From assembly GCA_022414725.1 (NCBI GenBank), contig CM039464.1, forward strand, positions 19,859,144 through 19,923,143: DNA of 64,000 nucleotides. The letters are read 5' to 3'. A program made the position numbers and the translations under genes. This DNA comes from Microglena sp. YARC (lineage: Eukaryota; Chlorophyta; Chlorophyceae; Chlamydomonadales; Chlamydomonadaceae). The notes beneath the pieces were generated by a model. The model did no database searches, had not been told where the DNA came from, and worked only from the letters and a program-made list of their open reading frames with translations. Of the stretch, positions 42,719-52,574 are shown piece by piece; position 1 is the first letter of the stretch, and the number at the start of each line of letters is the position of its first letter.

Positions 42719-45261
42719 CTACGGATTCGTCATTGCCCCTACGAACAGCAGCATCTGGGATTCAGCATGCTGGATAATGAAGATGAAGGGCCTATCCACA
42801 ACTAGCTCCTCCGGGGGCATGGGCATCGAGCGGTTCATCATGACGGCAGTGGCAGCAGCAGCTGTAGTTCCCTCCTCATCCACTTCAACAACACACTGCC
42901 CATGGTGGGATGGGTGGGTGGGGGTTGTGATAGGCGCTATTTCCGAATCAGACAGGTTGATATCGTGTTGGTTTTTTTCTTTATTCTTTATTACCAGGTG
43001 CCTTGGCACACAGACACCCTGGCATTACATCCCTTCCACTACATCCCTGGCACACATACACCCTGGCGCTATATCTCTGGCACTACATCCATGGCACTAC
43101 ATCCCTGGCACACATACACCGTGGCACTACATCCCTGGCACACAGCCCTCCCACACAATCACCCTGGCACTACATCCCTTTTCTTTTCGAACAGGTGCTT
43201 CCTTGTTTGCAAAAGCTGCATACGCAGAACATGCATAATGTTGAACTACGCCATTTGAATTTGAATTTGAATTTGAACCTTGCTCATTCAAGTTATGATA
43301 AAAGCACTTCCAACTCACCTTGTGAATGACAGATGAGACATAGAGGCCCGGGGCGTCTGAGAGGCGGCTCAGATCAGCTTTGCCTCCACTGAATATGTCC
43401 TGCTCATGGCATGGTGCAGTGAAGAGATGTAATAAGGTTAGGGATATGCATTATGATATCATATAATACCATATGATGCCGGCAGTCTGACTAGGTAACT
43501 TTGGCCTGGGGCATCATATCATATCATATGATATTAAATCATTTGATTTTTGTATGATATCATATGATATCATACTCGTCTTTGGTCGACATCATATGAT
43601 TTTCCGTTCCCTAAATAAGGTTGTAACACATCTAGCTCATGGCATTGTGCAGTGAAGAGATATGACAAGGTAGTGATCACAGCAGCGCCTAGGTAGACCT
43701 GGCACACATACACATACACATACACATACACAAAAAACATGCGCACGAACACATACAAATACACACACACACACACATACACACACTTGTGCGCAACTCC
43801 ACACCTTCACACCCATGGCCGGAAGCAGCTGGGACAGCTCCATAGAAGTGTCAACTTTGAAGCGAGGCAAGCAGAGCATCACCTTGGGGGGGTGCATCAC
43901 ATCCTACAGCATCATGGGAAATATAATGAAAGGCTTAGTCAGGTTTAGCAATATGGATGAAGAGACGCAGTTGCCAATAATGAAAAGCGCTGATATTGCG
44001 CAAAACAAGTATACCACTTTGTTAAGTGGTATGAAAAAACAAAAACAAAAGTATACCCGTTTTTTTACTGATCTAATACAAATGTTATAATGGGTTTTCC
44101 TGGAGACCAGTATAACAGGCCTAATAAAATAAATCGATTTTCTGGAGACCAGTTATACTGGTCGGTGCGAACTGTTTTGCTCCAGCCAACTTTGGGGATC
44201 TTCTATATCTTCATTGTCGTGCCCCCCATCCCCACCACTGTTATCATCATCATCATCACCATCTTCATCATCATCAGTAGCAGCAGCAGGAGTAGCAGCA
44301 GGAGCAGCAGCAGGATCGTCATCTCCTAGCACGTACCTTCTTGACAGATGAGTCAGCCATTGCCGCAAGAGCATCCTTCATGCCCTGGGCTCCTGTCTGC
44401 TCTGGTAGGATTACCTGTGCACACGGTAGGTGCCACCCAAGTAAGATTACCTGCGCACAGTAGGCCCCACCCAAGTGATAGGCACATGTACATTACCGGC
44501 ACACATACACTGGCACACATACATTACATAGGCACACAAACATACACATACATACACCGGCACACACACATACACACACACAAACACTGGCAAACATACA
44601 TTACCAGCACACAGACACTGGCACACATACATAATTAACGGCACACATACATACACATACATACACCGGCACACACACATACATACACTGGCAAACATAC
44701 ATTACCGGCACACAGACACTGGCACACATACATACACATACATACACCGGCACACACACATACACACACATACATTACCGGCACACAGACACCCTGGCAC
44801 CCTGCCCATGTTAGGATTACCTGTGCACGGTAGGTGCCACCCAAGTAAGGCAGGTAGACTCCAGTATACACTCCTGGGCATTTGATGACCTGAGGGGAGC
44901 ACAGCATGGGAGGCACAAATTTAAAGTGTTACTTTTTGTTACGAAGAGAAGAATAAAATATATTTCAAGTTTGATTTAAATATTAACAATGCAGGTAAAG
45001 AATAGGAAAAACCTTGTCATACAACATCTTTATAATGCACATTGTCATATATATAATGAACCTTGTCATACAACGTCTTTATAATACACTCCAGCAGACT
45101 CCAGGGTATTTTATGACATGAGGGGGGCATAGCATGGGAGGCACACTGAAACAGTACGAACCTGAGCCTCCCCCCCCCCCCCCACCCACCCACCCACCCA
45201 CACACGTGAAGGGGGCATAGCATGGGAGGCACACTGAACAGTACGAACCTGAGCCTCCCCC

Positions 45262-45293
<32 letters not shown>

Positions 45294-46181
45294 AACACAC
45301 GTGAAGGGGGCATAGCATGGGAGGCACACTGAACAGTACGAACCTGAGCCTCCCCCCCCCCCCACCCACACACCCCCCCACCCAAACCCACACACTAACA
45401 CACGTGAAGGGGGCATAGCATGGGAGGCACACTGAACAGTACGAACCTGAGCCTCCCCCCCCCCCACCCCCACCCCCCCCCACCCACACACACACTAACA
45501 CACATGAAGGGGGCATAGCATGGGAGGCACACTGAACAGTACGGACCTGAGCCCCCCCCCCCCACCCCCCCCCCCCCCCACCCCACCCCACCCCACCCAC
45601 CCACACACACACTAACACACATGAAGGGGGCATAGCATGGGAGGCACACAGAGCAGTAAGAACATGGTCATATGAATATGTGGTGATATCCACTGCTACT
45701 TTGATCATTTCACTTTGCGCTTCTAAAGAACTGTAGGCATACAAACAGCCATCCAGACTGCCAGATAGACTTCCATCCAGCCAACTGCCAGACAGACTTC
45801 CAGCCATCCAGACTGCTAGATAGACTTCCAGCCAGCCAACTGCCAGATAGACTTCCAGCCATCCAGACTGCCAGATGGACTTCCAGCCAGCCAGAAAGGG
45901 AGACACATCACTACTGGCCAAGCTACAGGTGAAGCTCAAACGCAATTTACCCCTGAAAGAATTGTAGATAGAAAGTATTTGTTTATCGATGCAGGTAACT
46001 CGTGACAACCCAGACGGTTTAGGGGTGTAGGGTTTAGGGTTTAGGGTTAATCAGTCACCCCTGGGCTGGCAAACCCCGGGCTAGCTTCCCCCTACCCGCA
46101 ACTAGTGGCAACCCAGACGCTGTCTGGCAGACAGGAAAGCAAAATCAGATCCTCACCTCTACCTTTTCAGGGCACAAAGTT

Positions 46182-46217
<36 letters not shown>

Positions 46218-46259
46218 AACACACAGATCCTCACCTCTTCCTTCTCAGGGCACAAGGTT

Positions 46260-46299
<40 letters not shown>

Positions 46300-49200
46300 G
46301 TAGCACACAGATTCTCACCTCTTCCTTCTCAAATTCTCCCACCATCGTCATCACATCCTTCTTGCTCCCGTCAAATAGGGTGAAGGACCGATCACGTGAG
46401 AGCCTGTTCAGGAGTAACAAATCATAAAGAAACTCTTTTTTGAATGAGGCATTATCCAAACACGTGTGTCCGTCCGTGTGTGGGTCACAATCACTTTTTC
46501 AGGTTTTATGAAAAAACACCTGAAAACGGTTCCTAGTATACCAAGTTCTTGAGAGAGCTTGTTCAGGAGAAGCAAATCATAAGAAACACTTTTTTTAATG
46601 AGGCATTATCAAAAAATGTTCGTGTGTGGGTCACAATTGCTTTTCCAGTTTCATGAAAAAACACCTGAAAACTGTACCTACTGTGCCACGTTCATGTGAG
46701 AGCCTGAGGAGGAGGAGTGCACCAGGCTTACTTGACATATATGAGTGTGAGTGTGTGTGTGCTAGTGAGCATGTGTGCAAGGTAATGTGAGCATGTGTGC
46801 AAGGTTAAGTGAGTATGTGTGAGAGGCAAAGTGAGCATGTGTGTAAGGTAACGTGAGCATGTGTGCGAGGTTAAGTGAGCATGGGGGTCCTATGGTATCT
46901 GACACCCAGAACTCACACCACCACAATACTTTATCCCACAACCCCTAAGGGCCTTACCCAAATAGTTATACCATACCATCCACACACTAGACACCAACTC
47001 CTAAAAATAGCATGGTTTTTTACCCCTTACCCTAAACAACGGCACCATATCATCCACATGCTCGGTCCCCTTACTAAGCCAAGCCAAACTAAGCCAAGCC
47101 ATAAACAACGGCACCATATCATCCACATGCTCGGTCCCCTTACTAAGCCAAGCCAAACTAAGCCAAGCCATAAACAACGGCACCATACCATCCACATGCT
47201 CGGTACCCCTTACTAAGCCAAGCCTAACTAAGCCAAGCCATAAACAATGGCAAAGTGAGCATGCATAAGGTAGTGTGAGCATGGGGAGTTCTATGGTATC
47301 TTGAAGCTACGGATTAGGGAGCCATTGTTTGATTGTGCTTTTTGCTAATTAATAGCTGAGGGACTCACTCTGGCTTGAAGGCAGTACTCCACAGCCCCTT
47401 GAAGTACAATACATTTGCCAGCACACAGTCGAAGTCAGCATCCTCTGCGAGCAAGTCAGGGATCTTGCCCTTGCTTTCTTCAGACACCCACACATTCACA
47501 TCTTTGGCAGATGTTGCCTCCTTGGCCGTTGCCTGCATAGATTTGAGTTCCCAGGATCATGGCAGGGCCTTTCCCTTCAGCTTTTCTGACCAGCTTCTAG
47601 GCAGCTACTTGAGTTCCCAGGATCATGGCAGGGCTTTTCCTCCAGCTTTACTGATAAGCAGCTTCTAGGCAGCTACTTGAGTTCCCAATATCATGGCAGG
47701 GCTTTTCCCCCAGCTTTACTGATGAGCAGCTTCTAGGCAGCTACTTGAGTTCCCAGGATCATGGCAGGGCCTTTCCCTTCAGCTTTACTGCTAGGCAGCT
47801 TCTAGGCAGCTACTTGAGTTCCCAGAATCATGGCAGGGCTTTCCCCTTCAGCTTTATTTATGAGTAGCTTCTAGGCAGCTACTTGAGCCAGCCACTGTGT
47901 TGCACCCAAATATTTGGCAGGGCTTTTAACTTCAGCTTTACTGAGCAGCTTCCATGCAGCTACTTGATCCAGCCACTGTGTTACACCCAAATATTTGGCA
48001 GGGCTTTTCCCTTCAGCTTTTCTGAGCAGCTTCTAGGCAGCTACTTGAGCCAGCCACTGTGTTACACGTAAATATTCCAGTAGTTCCGAACAGCTGATTG
48101 TGCCAGCGTCAAGGTACACTTTGCTACAAATGGATTGGCTTAATAGCTAGGCAGGGGAGCTGCCTAGAAGCTCCTCCTGGTAGCTGAACAGAAAAGTACT
48201 GGATCATTCAGGGGCTATAATAACAAGAACTCTATAACTTGGTTCTGCTAATTAATTCGTAGTTTTTTATTACTAATTAGCAGTACCAATAATTAGTAAA
48301 CAATCGCAAACATGGAGGGTTTATTCGCAGCTGGGTTATTCAGGACCAAAAAACCAACGTGCGACCTCAAATAAATCGCAAACATTTGAGTTCCCGGGGT
48401 CATGGCATCATCTGTCCAAGTTGCAGGGTATATATTTTAGGGTTTAGGGGTTAGGGTGCACAACAATGAAGTACGGTGTCATAACATCCAGGTGATTGGC
48501 AGTCATCTCTCACACCACCATTATACTTCACGCCGTACCCCAGCAATGACACCATACCATCCAGGTGCTTGGAATCCATCACTCACACCACCATCATACT
48601 CTACACTGCATCCCAAACAACGACACCATACCATTCACAATTCCACATATCTGGCACCCAGGCCTCACACCCCCACAATGCTTGAACCCTTACTAAGCCA
48701 AACCAAGCCATAAACAACGACACCATACCAACCACAACTCCACACATCTGGCACCTAGCAATCACACCACCACAATACTTTACCCCTTACTAAGCCAAGC
48801 CATAAACAACAACACCATACCCACCACAATTCCACATATCTGGCACCCAGAACTCACACCACCACAATACTTTACCCCTTACTAAGCCAAGCCAAACTGA
48901 GCCAAGCCATAAACAATGACACCATACCATCCACAACTCCACACATCTGGCACCTAGCACTCACACCACCACAATACTTTACCCCTTACTATGCCAAGCC
49001 AAACTGAGCCAAGCCATAAACAACGGGACCATACCATCCACAACTCCACACATCTGGCACCTAGCAATCACACCACCACAATACTTTACCCCTTACTAAG
49101 CCAAGCCATAAACAACAACACCATACCCACCACAATTCCACATATCTGGCACCCAGCACTCACACCACCACAATACTTTACCCCTTACTAAGCCAAGCCA

Positions 49201-51493
49201 AACTGAGCCAAGCCATAAACAACGACACCATACCATCCACAACTCCACACGTCTGGCACCTAGCACTCACACCACCACAGTATTTTATCCCACACCCCTT
49301 AACGGCCTTGCCCCAATAGTTGTGCTATACCATCCACAAACTAGACACCAACTCCTAAAAATATCACGGGTTCTTACCTGTTACCCTAAACACCACCACC
49401 ACACCATCCATATGCTCAGTACCCCTTACTTAGCCAAGCCAAGCCATAAACAACAACACCATACCATCCACATGCTCGGTACCCCTTACTAAGCCAAGCC
49501 AAACTAAGCCAAGCCATAAACAACAACACCATACCATCCACATGCTCGGTTACCCTTACCAAGCCAAGCCAAACCAAGCCAAGCCATAAGCAACGACACC
49601 ATTCCATCTACATGCTCGGTACCCCTTACTAAGCCAAGCCAAACCAAGCCAAATCATAAAAAAAACGACACCATACCATCCACATGCTCAGTATCCCTTA
49701 CCCCAAATGATGACTCCATGTTATCCACATAGTTCTTCTTCAGTGAGATGCTCCCACCTTTAGTCCAGATAGAATTGGAGCATAGCACAGTAGAGTCTTG
49801 CGCTGACTGCAACGTTGTGCAATCAATATGCGCAGTCAGTATAGTGTGAGTGGGTGTGCGTGCATGTGACAAGATGATAGCACTTGGTTGGGCGCTCGAC
49901 CTTAACAACTAACCTACCTCGAGGTGATTGAACAATAATAAACAATATAAGAATGAATTGGTTTGGGCGCTTGCGCTTTAAAAAAATAAGTATCCACACC
50001 ACACCGCACCACACACACACCACACAGTGCACTTGCATCAACTCCATGCAAACCTACCTCGAAGGTGCCTTCAATTCATCAATGCTTTTCCGTCTTAGCC
50101 CTTCCTATCACGGTTGGGCAAGTCTCTTTAGCCTATTTGGCCTACCCCAGGACTGTGACATACATGCGTACATATATCACCTACCTCGGAGGTGCTTCCC
50201 TGCAGGAGCTTGCACAACTTTCCCAACTCTGCATTGATGTCGCTTTCGCTTTTAACCAGTGCACTGAGACGACCACATTCAGTGGACAGAAAGTGAAGCA
50301 GCTGCTTGTGCGATTCTGACTCCAAGCCTGAGCAATGCATTGGGGTCGGGGCTTGGGGAGGAGGATGCTGAGCTAAAAGTAAGCCGGGCTGATACTGCCA
50401 AAACTAAGCCAAGCCAAACTAAGACAAGCCAAGGAGCCGAAAGTAAGCCGGGCTGATCTTGCATGACTGGTAACCGAGTAGCCAAAACTAAGCGAAGCCA
50501 AACTAAGCCAAGCCAAGGAGCTAAAAGTAAGCCGGGCTGATCTTGCGTGACTGGTAACGAAGGAGCCAAAACTAACCCAAGTCAAACTAAGACAAACCAA
50601 GGAGCTAAAAGTAAGCCGGGCTGATCTTGCGTGACTGGTAATCGAGGAGCCAAAACTAAGCCAAGCCAAGGAGCTAAGCCAAGGAGTAAAAACTAAGACA
50701 AGCCAAACTAAGACAAGCCAAGGAGCTAAAAGTAAGCCGTGCTGATCTTGCGTGACTGGTAACCAAGGAGCCAAAACTAAGCCAAGCCAAACCAAGACAA
50801 GACAAGGAGCCAAAACTAAGCCAAGCCAAACTAAGACAAGCCAAGGAGCTAAAATTAAGCTGGTCTAATCTTGCGTGACTGGTAACGAAGGAGCCAAAAC
50901 TAAGCCAACTCAAACTTAGCCAAACCAAGGAGCCAAATGGAAGCCGGGCTGATCTTGTGCGACTGGTAACCAAGGAGCCAAAACTAAGCCAAGCCAAGGA
51001 ACTAAAAGTAAGCCGGGCTGATCTTGCGTGACTTGTGCTTTCTCGAGGTGCATGGGCTGGGCTTCATACACCATGCAATGTTTCTGGAGTCTCAAAATGA
51101 ATGAAGTAGATGGGGCATGTGCGTGTTGTACGGGTCAGGGGCAGGGTTTTATATTAGATGCTACTTGTAGTACAAGTGCTATATTATTTACCTTAAATGT
51201 TGTACAGGAAGCATATGCGCAATGTACATGAAGCATGTATAATCATGGGCATTGCTAAGTTATCGTGTTGGACACTCTGCCCAGCCCAGTCTTGGCCTAC
51301 CTAGTCACCTACCCCATGAGTACCCATACCCACACACGCATCCAGTCGTACCTGCCGCGTTCAGGGTCAAGCAAATTGCCGAGTAGATCGACATGGGCGA
51401 CAGGAAAACGCCACTCCCGGATGCAGATTCCAGCTTCGCAGACACAATTGATGACGCTAGAGAGGAGATAAGGCAACTGAGAGGCGACGCCAT
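42719..51493 (-). CDS. Serpin A (serine-protease inhibitor family), 10 exons
   Basis: Exons in gene order: 51493-51352, 50327-50185, 49806-49702, 47532-47369, 46403-46319, 44889-44821, 44414-44337, 43903-43805, 43399-43319 and 42895-42719. Phases join throughout; about 380 residues. Serpin signatures: VFLSPMSIYSAICLTLNAAG near the start, NSIWTKGGSISLKKNYV, VLANVLYFKGLWSTAF (NAxYFKGxW motif), LPRFKVDTSMELSQLLPAMG, HKCVVEVDEEGT, and RPFIFIIQHAESQMLLFVGA at the end. The hinge EEGTTAAAATA fits a fast-inserting inhibitory serpin; the loop then reads VMMNRSMPMPP, with Arg-Ser at about P2-P1. No signal peptide is evident (MASPLSCLISSLASS), so nucleo-cytoplasmic action is likely, as in plant and algal serpins. 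The start is the only ATG before the conserved SP-x-SI block. Confidence 0.92.
42896..43318. other. Serpin A intron 9
   Basis: This 423-bp intron splits HK|CVVEV, a position uninterrupted in serpin B. It contains eight or so CTACATCCCTGGCAC(ACATACAC)-type units (43008-43175) and a (TTTGAA)n run (43254-43278). No exon-edge copy was noticed here. Confidence 0.6.
43440..43613. mobile_element. R3 palindromic MITE with a 9-bp target-site duplication
   Basis: AATAAGGTT occurs at 43431-43439 and again at 43614-43622. Between them is AGGGATATGCATTATGATATC-like sequence ending GATTTTCCGTTCCCTA. The ends (AGGGA… and …TCCCT) are inverted. A 9-bp duplication fits a Mutator-like or hAT-like nonautonomous element (hAT usually 8, Mutator 9-10). 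It lies in serpin A intron 8 beside a copy of the exon 9 acceptor flank (43623-43670). Confidence 0.7.
43623..43672 (-). repeat. Echo of the serpin A exon 9 acceptor flank
   Basis: TAGCTCATGGCATTGTGCAG followed by TGAAGAGATATGACAAGG repeats TGCTCATGGCATGGTGCAG and TGAAGAGATGTAATAAGG at 43400-43437. It carries intron-side sequence only. Confidence 0.7.
44415..44820 (-). other. Serpin A intron 6, flanked by duplicated exon sequence
   Basis: The donor context (minus strand) is CCTACCGTGCACAG|GTAATCC and the acceptor context is CCTACCGTGTGCACAG|GTAATCC. The exon 6 tail TTACTTGGGTGGCACCTACC recurs just upstream of exon 7 at 44442-44423, and a third copy lies at 44443-44478. Serpin B encodes this point (YRA-LVALPDE) in one uninterrupted exon. 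The interior is GGCACACATACAT satellite. It fits intron creation by tandem duplication of an exon piece containing AGGT. Confidence 0.85.
45095..45660 (-). repeat. Array of the serpin A exon 6 acceptor flank
   Basis: Six units of ~110 bp, each with GGGGGCATAGCATGGGAGGC, ACACTGAACAGTACG and AACCTGAGCCTCCCCC plus CA/CCCA runs. They repeat the flank of the real exon 6 acceptor (plus strand GACCTGAGGGGAGCACAGC, then ATGGGAGGCACAAA, 44888-44920). In the copies the acceptor AG is altered: ACATGAGGG at 45116, or ACGTGAAGG/ACATGAAGG. C-runs of 8-18 are G-runs in the transcript. Confidence 0.8.
45735..45890. repeat. ~40-bp tandem repeat in serpin A intron 5
   Basis: About four units with CCATCCAGACTGCCAGATAG and ACTTCCAGCCAGCCAACTGC. 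No exon homology seen. Confidence 0.7.
46018..46048. repeat. Interstitial telomere-like (TTTAGGG)n
   Basis: GTTTAGGGGTGTAGGGTTTAG continuing GGTTTAGGGTT: two perfect and two imperfect plant-type telomere units inside serpin A intron 5. It is too short to be a real telomere. Confidence 0.7.
46138..46310 (-). repeat. Two echoes of the serpin A exon 5 donor edge, with (GT)n
   Basis: AGATCCTCACCTCTACCTTT, then TCAGGGCACAA (46146-46176) and AGATCCTCACCTCTTCCTTC, then TCAGGGCACAA (46225-46256) echo the real edge AGATTCTCACCTCTTCCTTC at 46309-46328 (minus: GAAGGAAGAG|GTGAG). Each is followed by (GT)n. Confidence 0.85.
46540..46710 (-). repeat. Echoes of the serpin A exon 5 acceptor edge
   Basis: TTGAGAGAGCTTGTTCAGGA, then GAAGCAAATCATAAGAAAC (46549-46588), repeats CGTGAGAGCCTGTTCAGGAG, then TAACAAATCATAAAGAAAC at 46395-46434. 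The minus-strand AG of AACAG|GCTCTC is lost (AACAAGCTCTC). A second, weaker copy is at 46690-46710. Confidence 0.75.
46880..47255. repeat. CTCGGTACCCCTTACTAAGC minisatellite, first block
   Basis: Three ~69-bp units (CACCATATCATCCACATGCT, CGGTCCCCTTACTAAGCC, AAGCCAAACTAAGCCAAGCC) within serpin A intron 4. The same unit fills 48460-49690 in intron 3. Confidence 0.75.
47572..48210. mobile_element. Cluster of R2 half-elements in serpin A intron 3
   Basis: About seven copies of GGCAGGGCTTTTCCC, TCAGCTTTACTGA and GCAGCTTCTAGGCAGCTACT lead to one right arm, GGAGCTGCCTAGAAGCTCCT (48156-48175). The left arm with its leading flank has multiplied tandemly (~65-bp period) while the right arm stayed single. 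Confidence 0.75.
48460..49695. repeat. Minisatellite flanking serpin A exon 3, second block
   Basis: Two interleaved unit types: ACACCATACCATCCACAACT, CATCTGGCACC, CACCACAATACTTTACCCC; and CATCCACATGCTCGGTACCC, TTACTAAGCCAAGCC. The second abuts exon 3's donor. It partly matches the exon 3 end on the plus strand (TTACCCCAAATGATGACTCC, ATGTTATCCACATAGTTCTT), so it may have begun as a copy of that donor edge. Confidence 0.65.
49905..50080 (-). repeat. Echoes of the serpin A exon 2 donor edge
   Basis: CCTACCTCGAGGTG (49913-49926) and CCTACCTCGAAGGTGCCTTC (50053-50072) repeat the plus-strand image of the real donor, CACCTACCTCGGAGGTGCTT (50179-50198; minus CCGAG|GTAGGTG). Both keep the donor GT. 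Confidence 0.7.
50085..50165 (-). repeat. R5 element in serpin A intron 2
   Basis: The minus strand has CAGTCCTGGGGTAGGCC, AAATAGGCTAAAGAGACTTG and CCCAACCGTGATAGGAAGGG. It lies between an exon 2 donor echo and the true exon 2 donor. Confidence 0.65.
50395..51030. repeat. ~80-90-bp tandem repeat in serpin A intron 1
   Basis: Seven or so units with GTAAGCCGGGCTGATCTTGC, GTGACTGGTAAC and GGAGCCAAAACTAAGCCAAG. On the plus strand each has GGTAA and AAGTAAGC. AAGCCAAGCC runs are shared with the intron 3 minisatellite. Confidence 0.8.
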
Positions 51494-52574
51494 GCTGAGG
51501 ATCGGAAGTGGGGAAAGGTGGGTCCAAGGTGGGTTCCTTCTGTAATCAGACCGGCTGCTGAAACGAGAGGTTGCGGGAGCTGGAGTGGGAACTGATTATA
51601 TGGGTTTTCAATGTCTGCAGATTAAAAGCTTTGATTTGGCTATAAGAAACTGAAGGTTTCGATCTGGGCATCTTCGGGGTATGACGTGGTGGAGGTGCCA
51701 AGTCAGCATCTTTCCTTTGAATGTTACACAAGGATGCCTTCAAATGATCGTCATGATAATGACCCTGTCTTTCACAAGTTTTCACAGCCCAGTCGTTTGC
51801 GGCGCTCCAACTCAGGATCCCGTGTGCGCTGGGACGACTACCTAAATTACTCCAAATCAGCCAGGAGCCCAGGATATGTGGGTCTTGGGGGATTTTTCAA
51901 AACTCAGTAGCGACCCTGTGTTCCATGCGACATTACGACATGAGCGCGTCGAATGATACAAGCGTTCCTGCATGGAAACTACGTTGCTTTGATTTCCCTG
52001 CGCCTGCGCCCGCCACATGGTTATCATTGCCAGTCTCCGTGTCGAACGAACCTTTTTCTACCGGATTACCAACCAACTTTGGCTAGGCTCCCACACAACA
52101 TCGAACCGAATCCCAACCGAAATCTAACCGACTCTTTATCATCTGAGCTTGCCTGGCAGGTGGACGGACACCTGCACCTGAGGCATGTCACTCAAACTCG
52201 AGGGTCGAAGCTGAATAGAAGGTGGATCTGCAAAACCTCGGACTAATGTGTATATTCTGCTGAAGTAATTCAATAGTAAACGACCTTGATATCCTCGCGC
52301 AAGTGCAACCATAGTGTCGCTCACACGCTCACCGCTCCTGGTCCAGCGCCTTCGCTGTAGGATTCAGAGTAGCACCTGTCAGTCCAGCTCACCTCACCGT
52401 TTCTACCGTTGTAGTTCGCAAACCAACCCGATTACCTCGGTCTGTTTGTCCAAGAGACAAGTTCTGTGGTCTTTGCTTGTCTCCTCTTCCCCCGTCCTCT
52501 GTTCCAGCTCGAAAGCGATCCCAGCTCCCTCAGGCCCTTTATCCGCAGTGTCGAAAGCAGCGCCAGTCGCTACC
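51494..52574. promoter_or_regulatory. Head-to-head serpin intergenic region (candidate bidirectional promoter)
   Basis: The two serpin start codons (51493 - and 52575 +) are 1.1 kb apart and point away from each other. No TATA box was assigned. A splice-acceptor-like CTCCTCTTCCCCCGTCCTCTGTTCCAG ends at 52507, so serpin B may have a 5' untranslated or coding leader exon upstream. A small ORF lies at 51734-51910. Confidence 0.4.
51734..51910 (+). CDS. Possible small ORF between the serpins
   Basis: ATG at 51734 to TAG at 51910, 58 residues, inside a frame open from 51635. Composition looks protein-like, not repeat-derived: MPSNDRHDNDPVFHKF, SQPSRLRRSNSGSRV, RWDDYLNYSKSARSPGYV, GLGGFFKTQ. It is basic with many Ser and aromatic residues, and has no signal or membrane segment. 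The family was not recognised. It could be a small gene, a 3' exon of a gene on this strand, or chance. Confidence 0.35.
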   Translation: MPSNDRHDNDPVFHKFSQPSRLRRSNSGSRVRWDDYLNYSKSARSPGYVGLGGFFKTQ

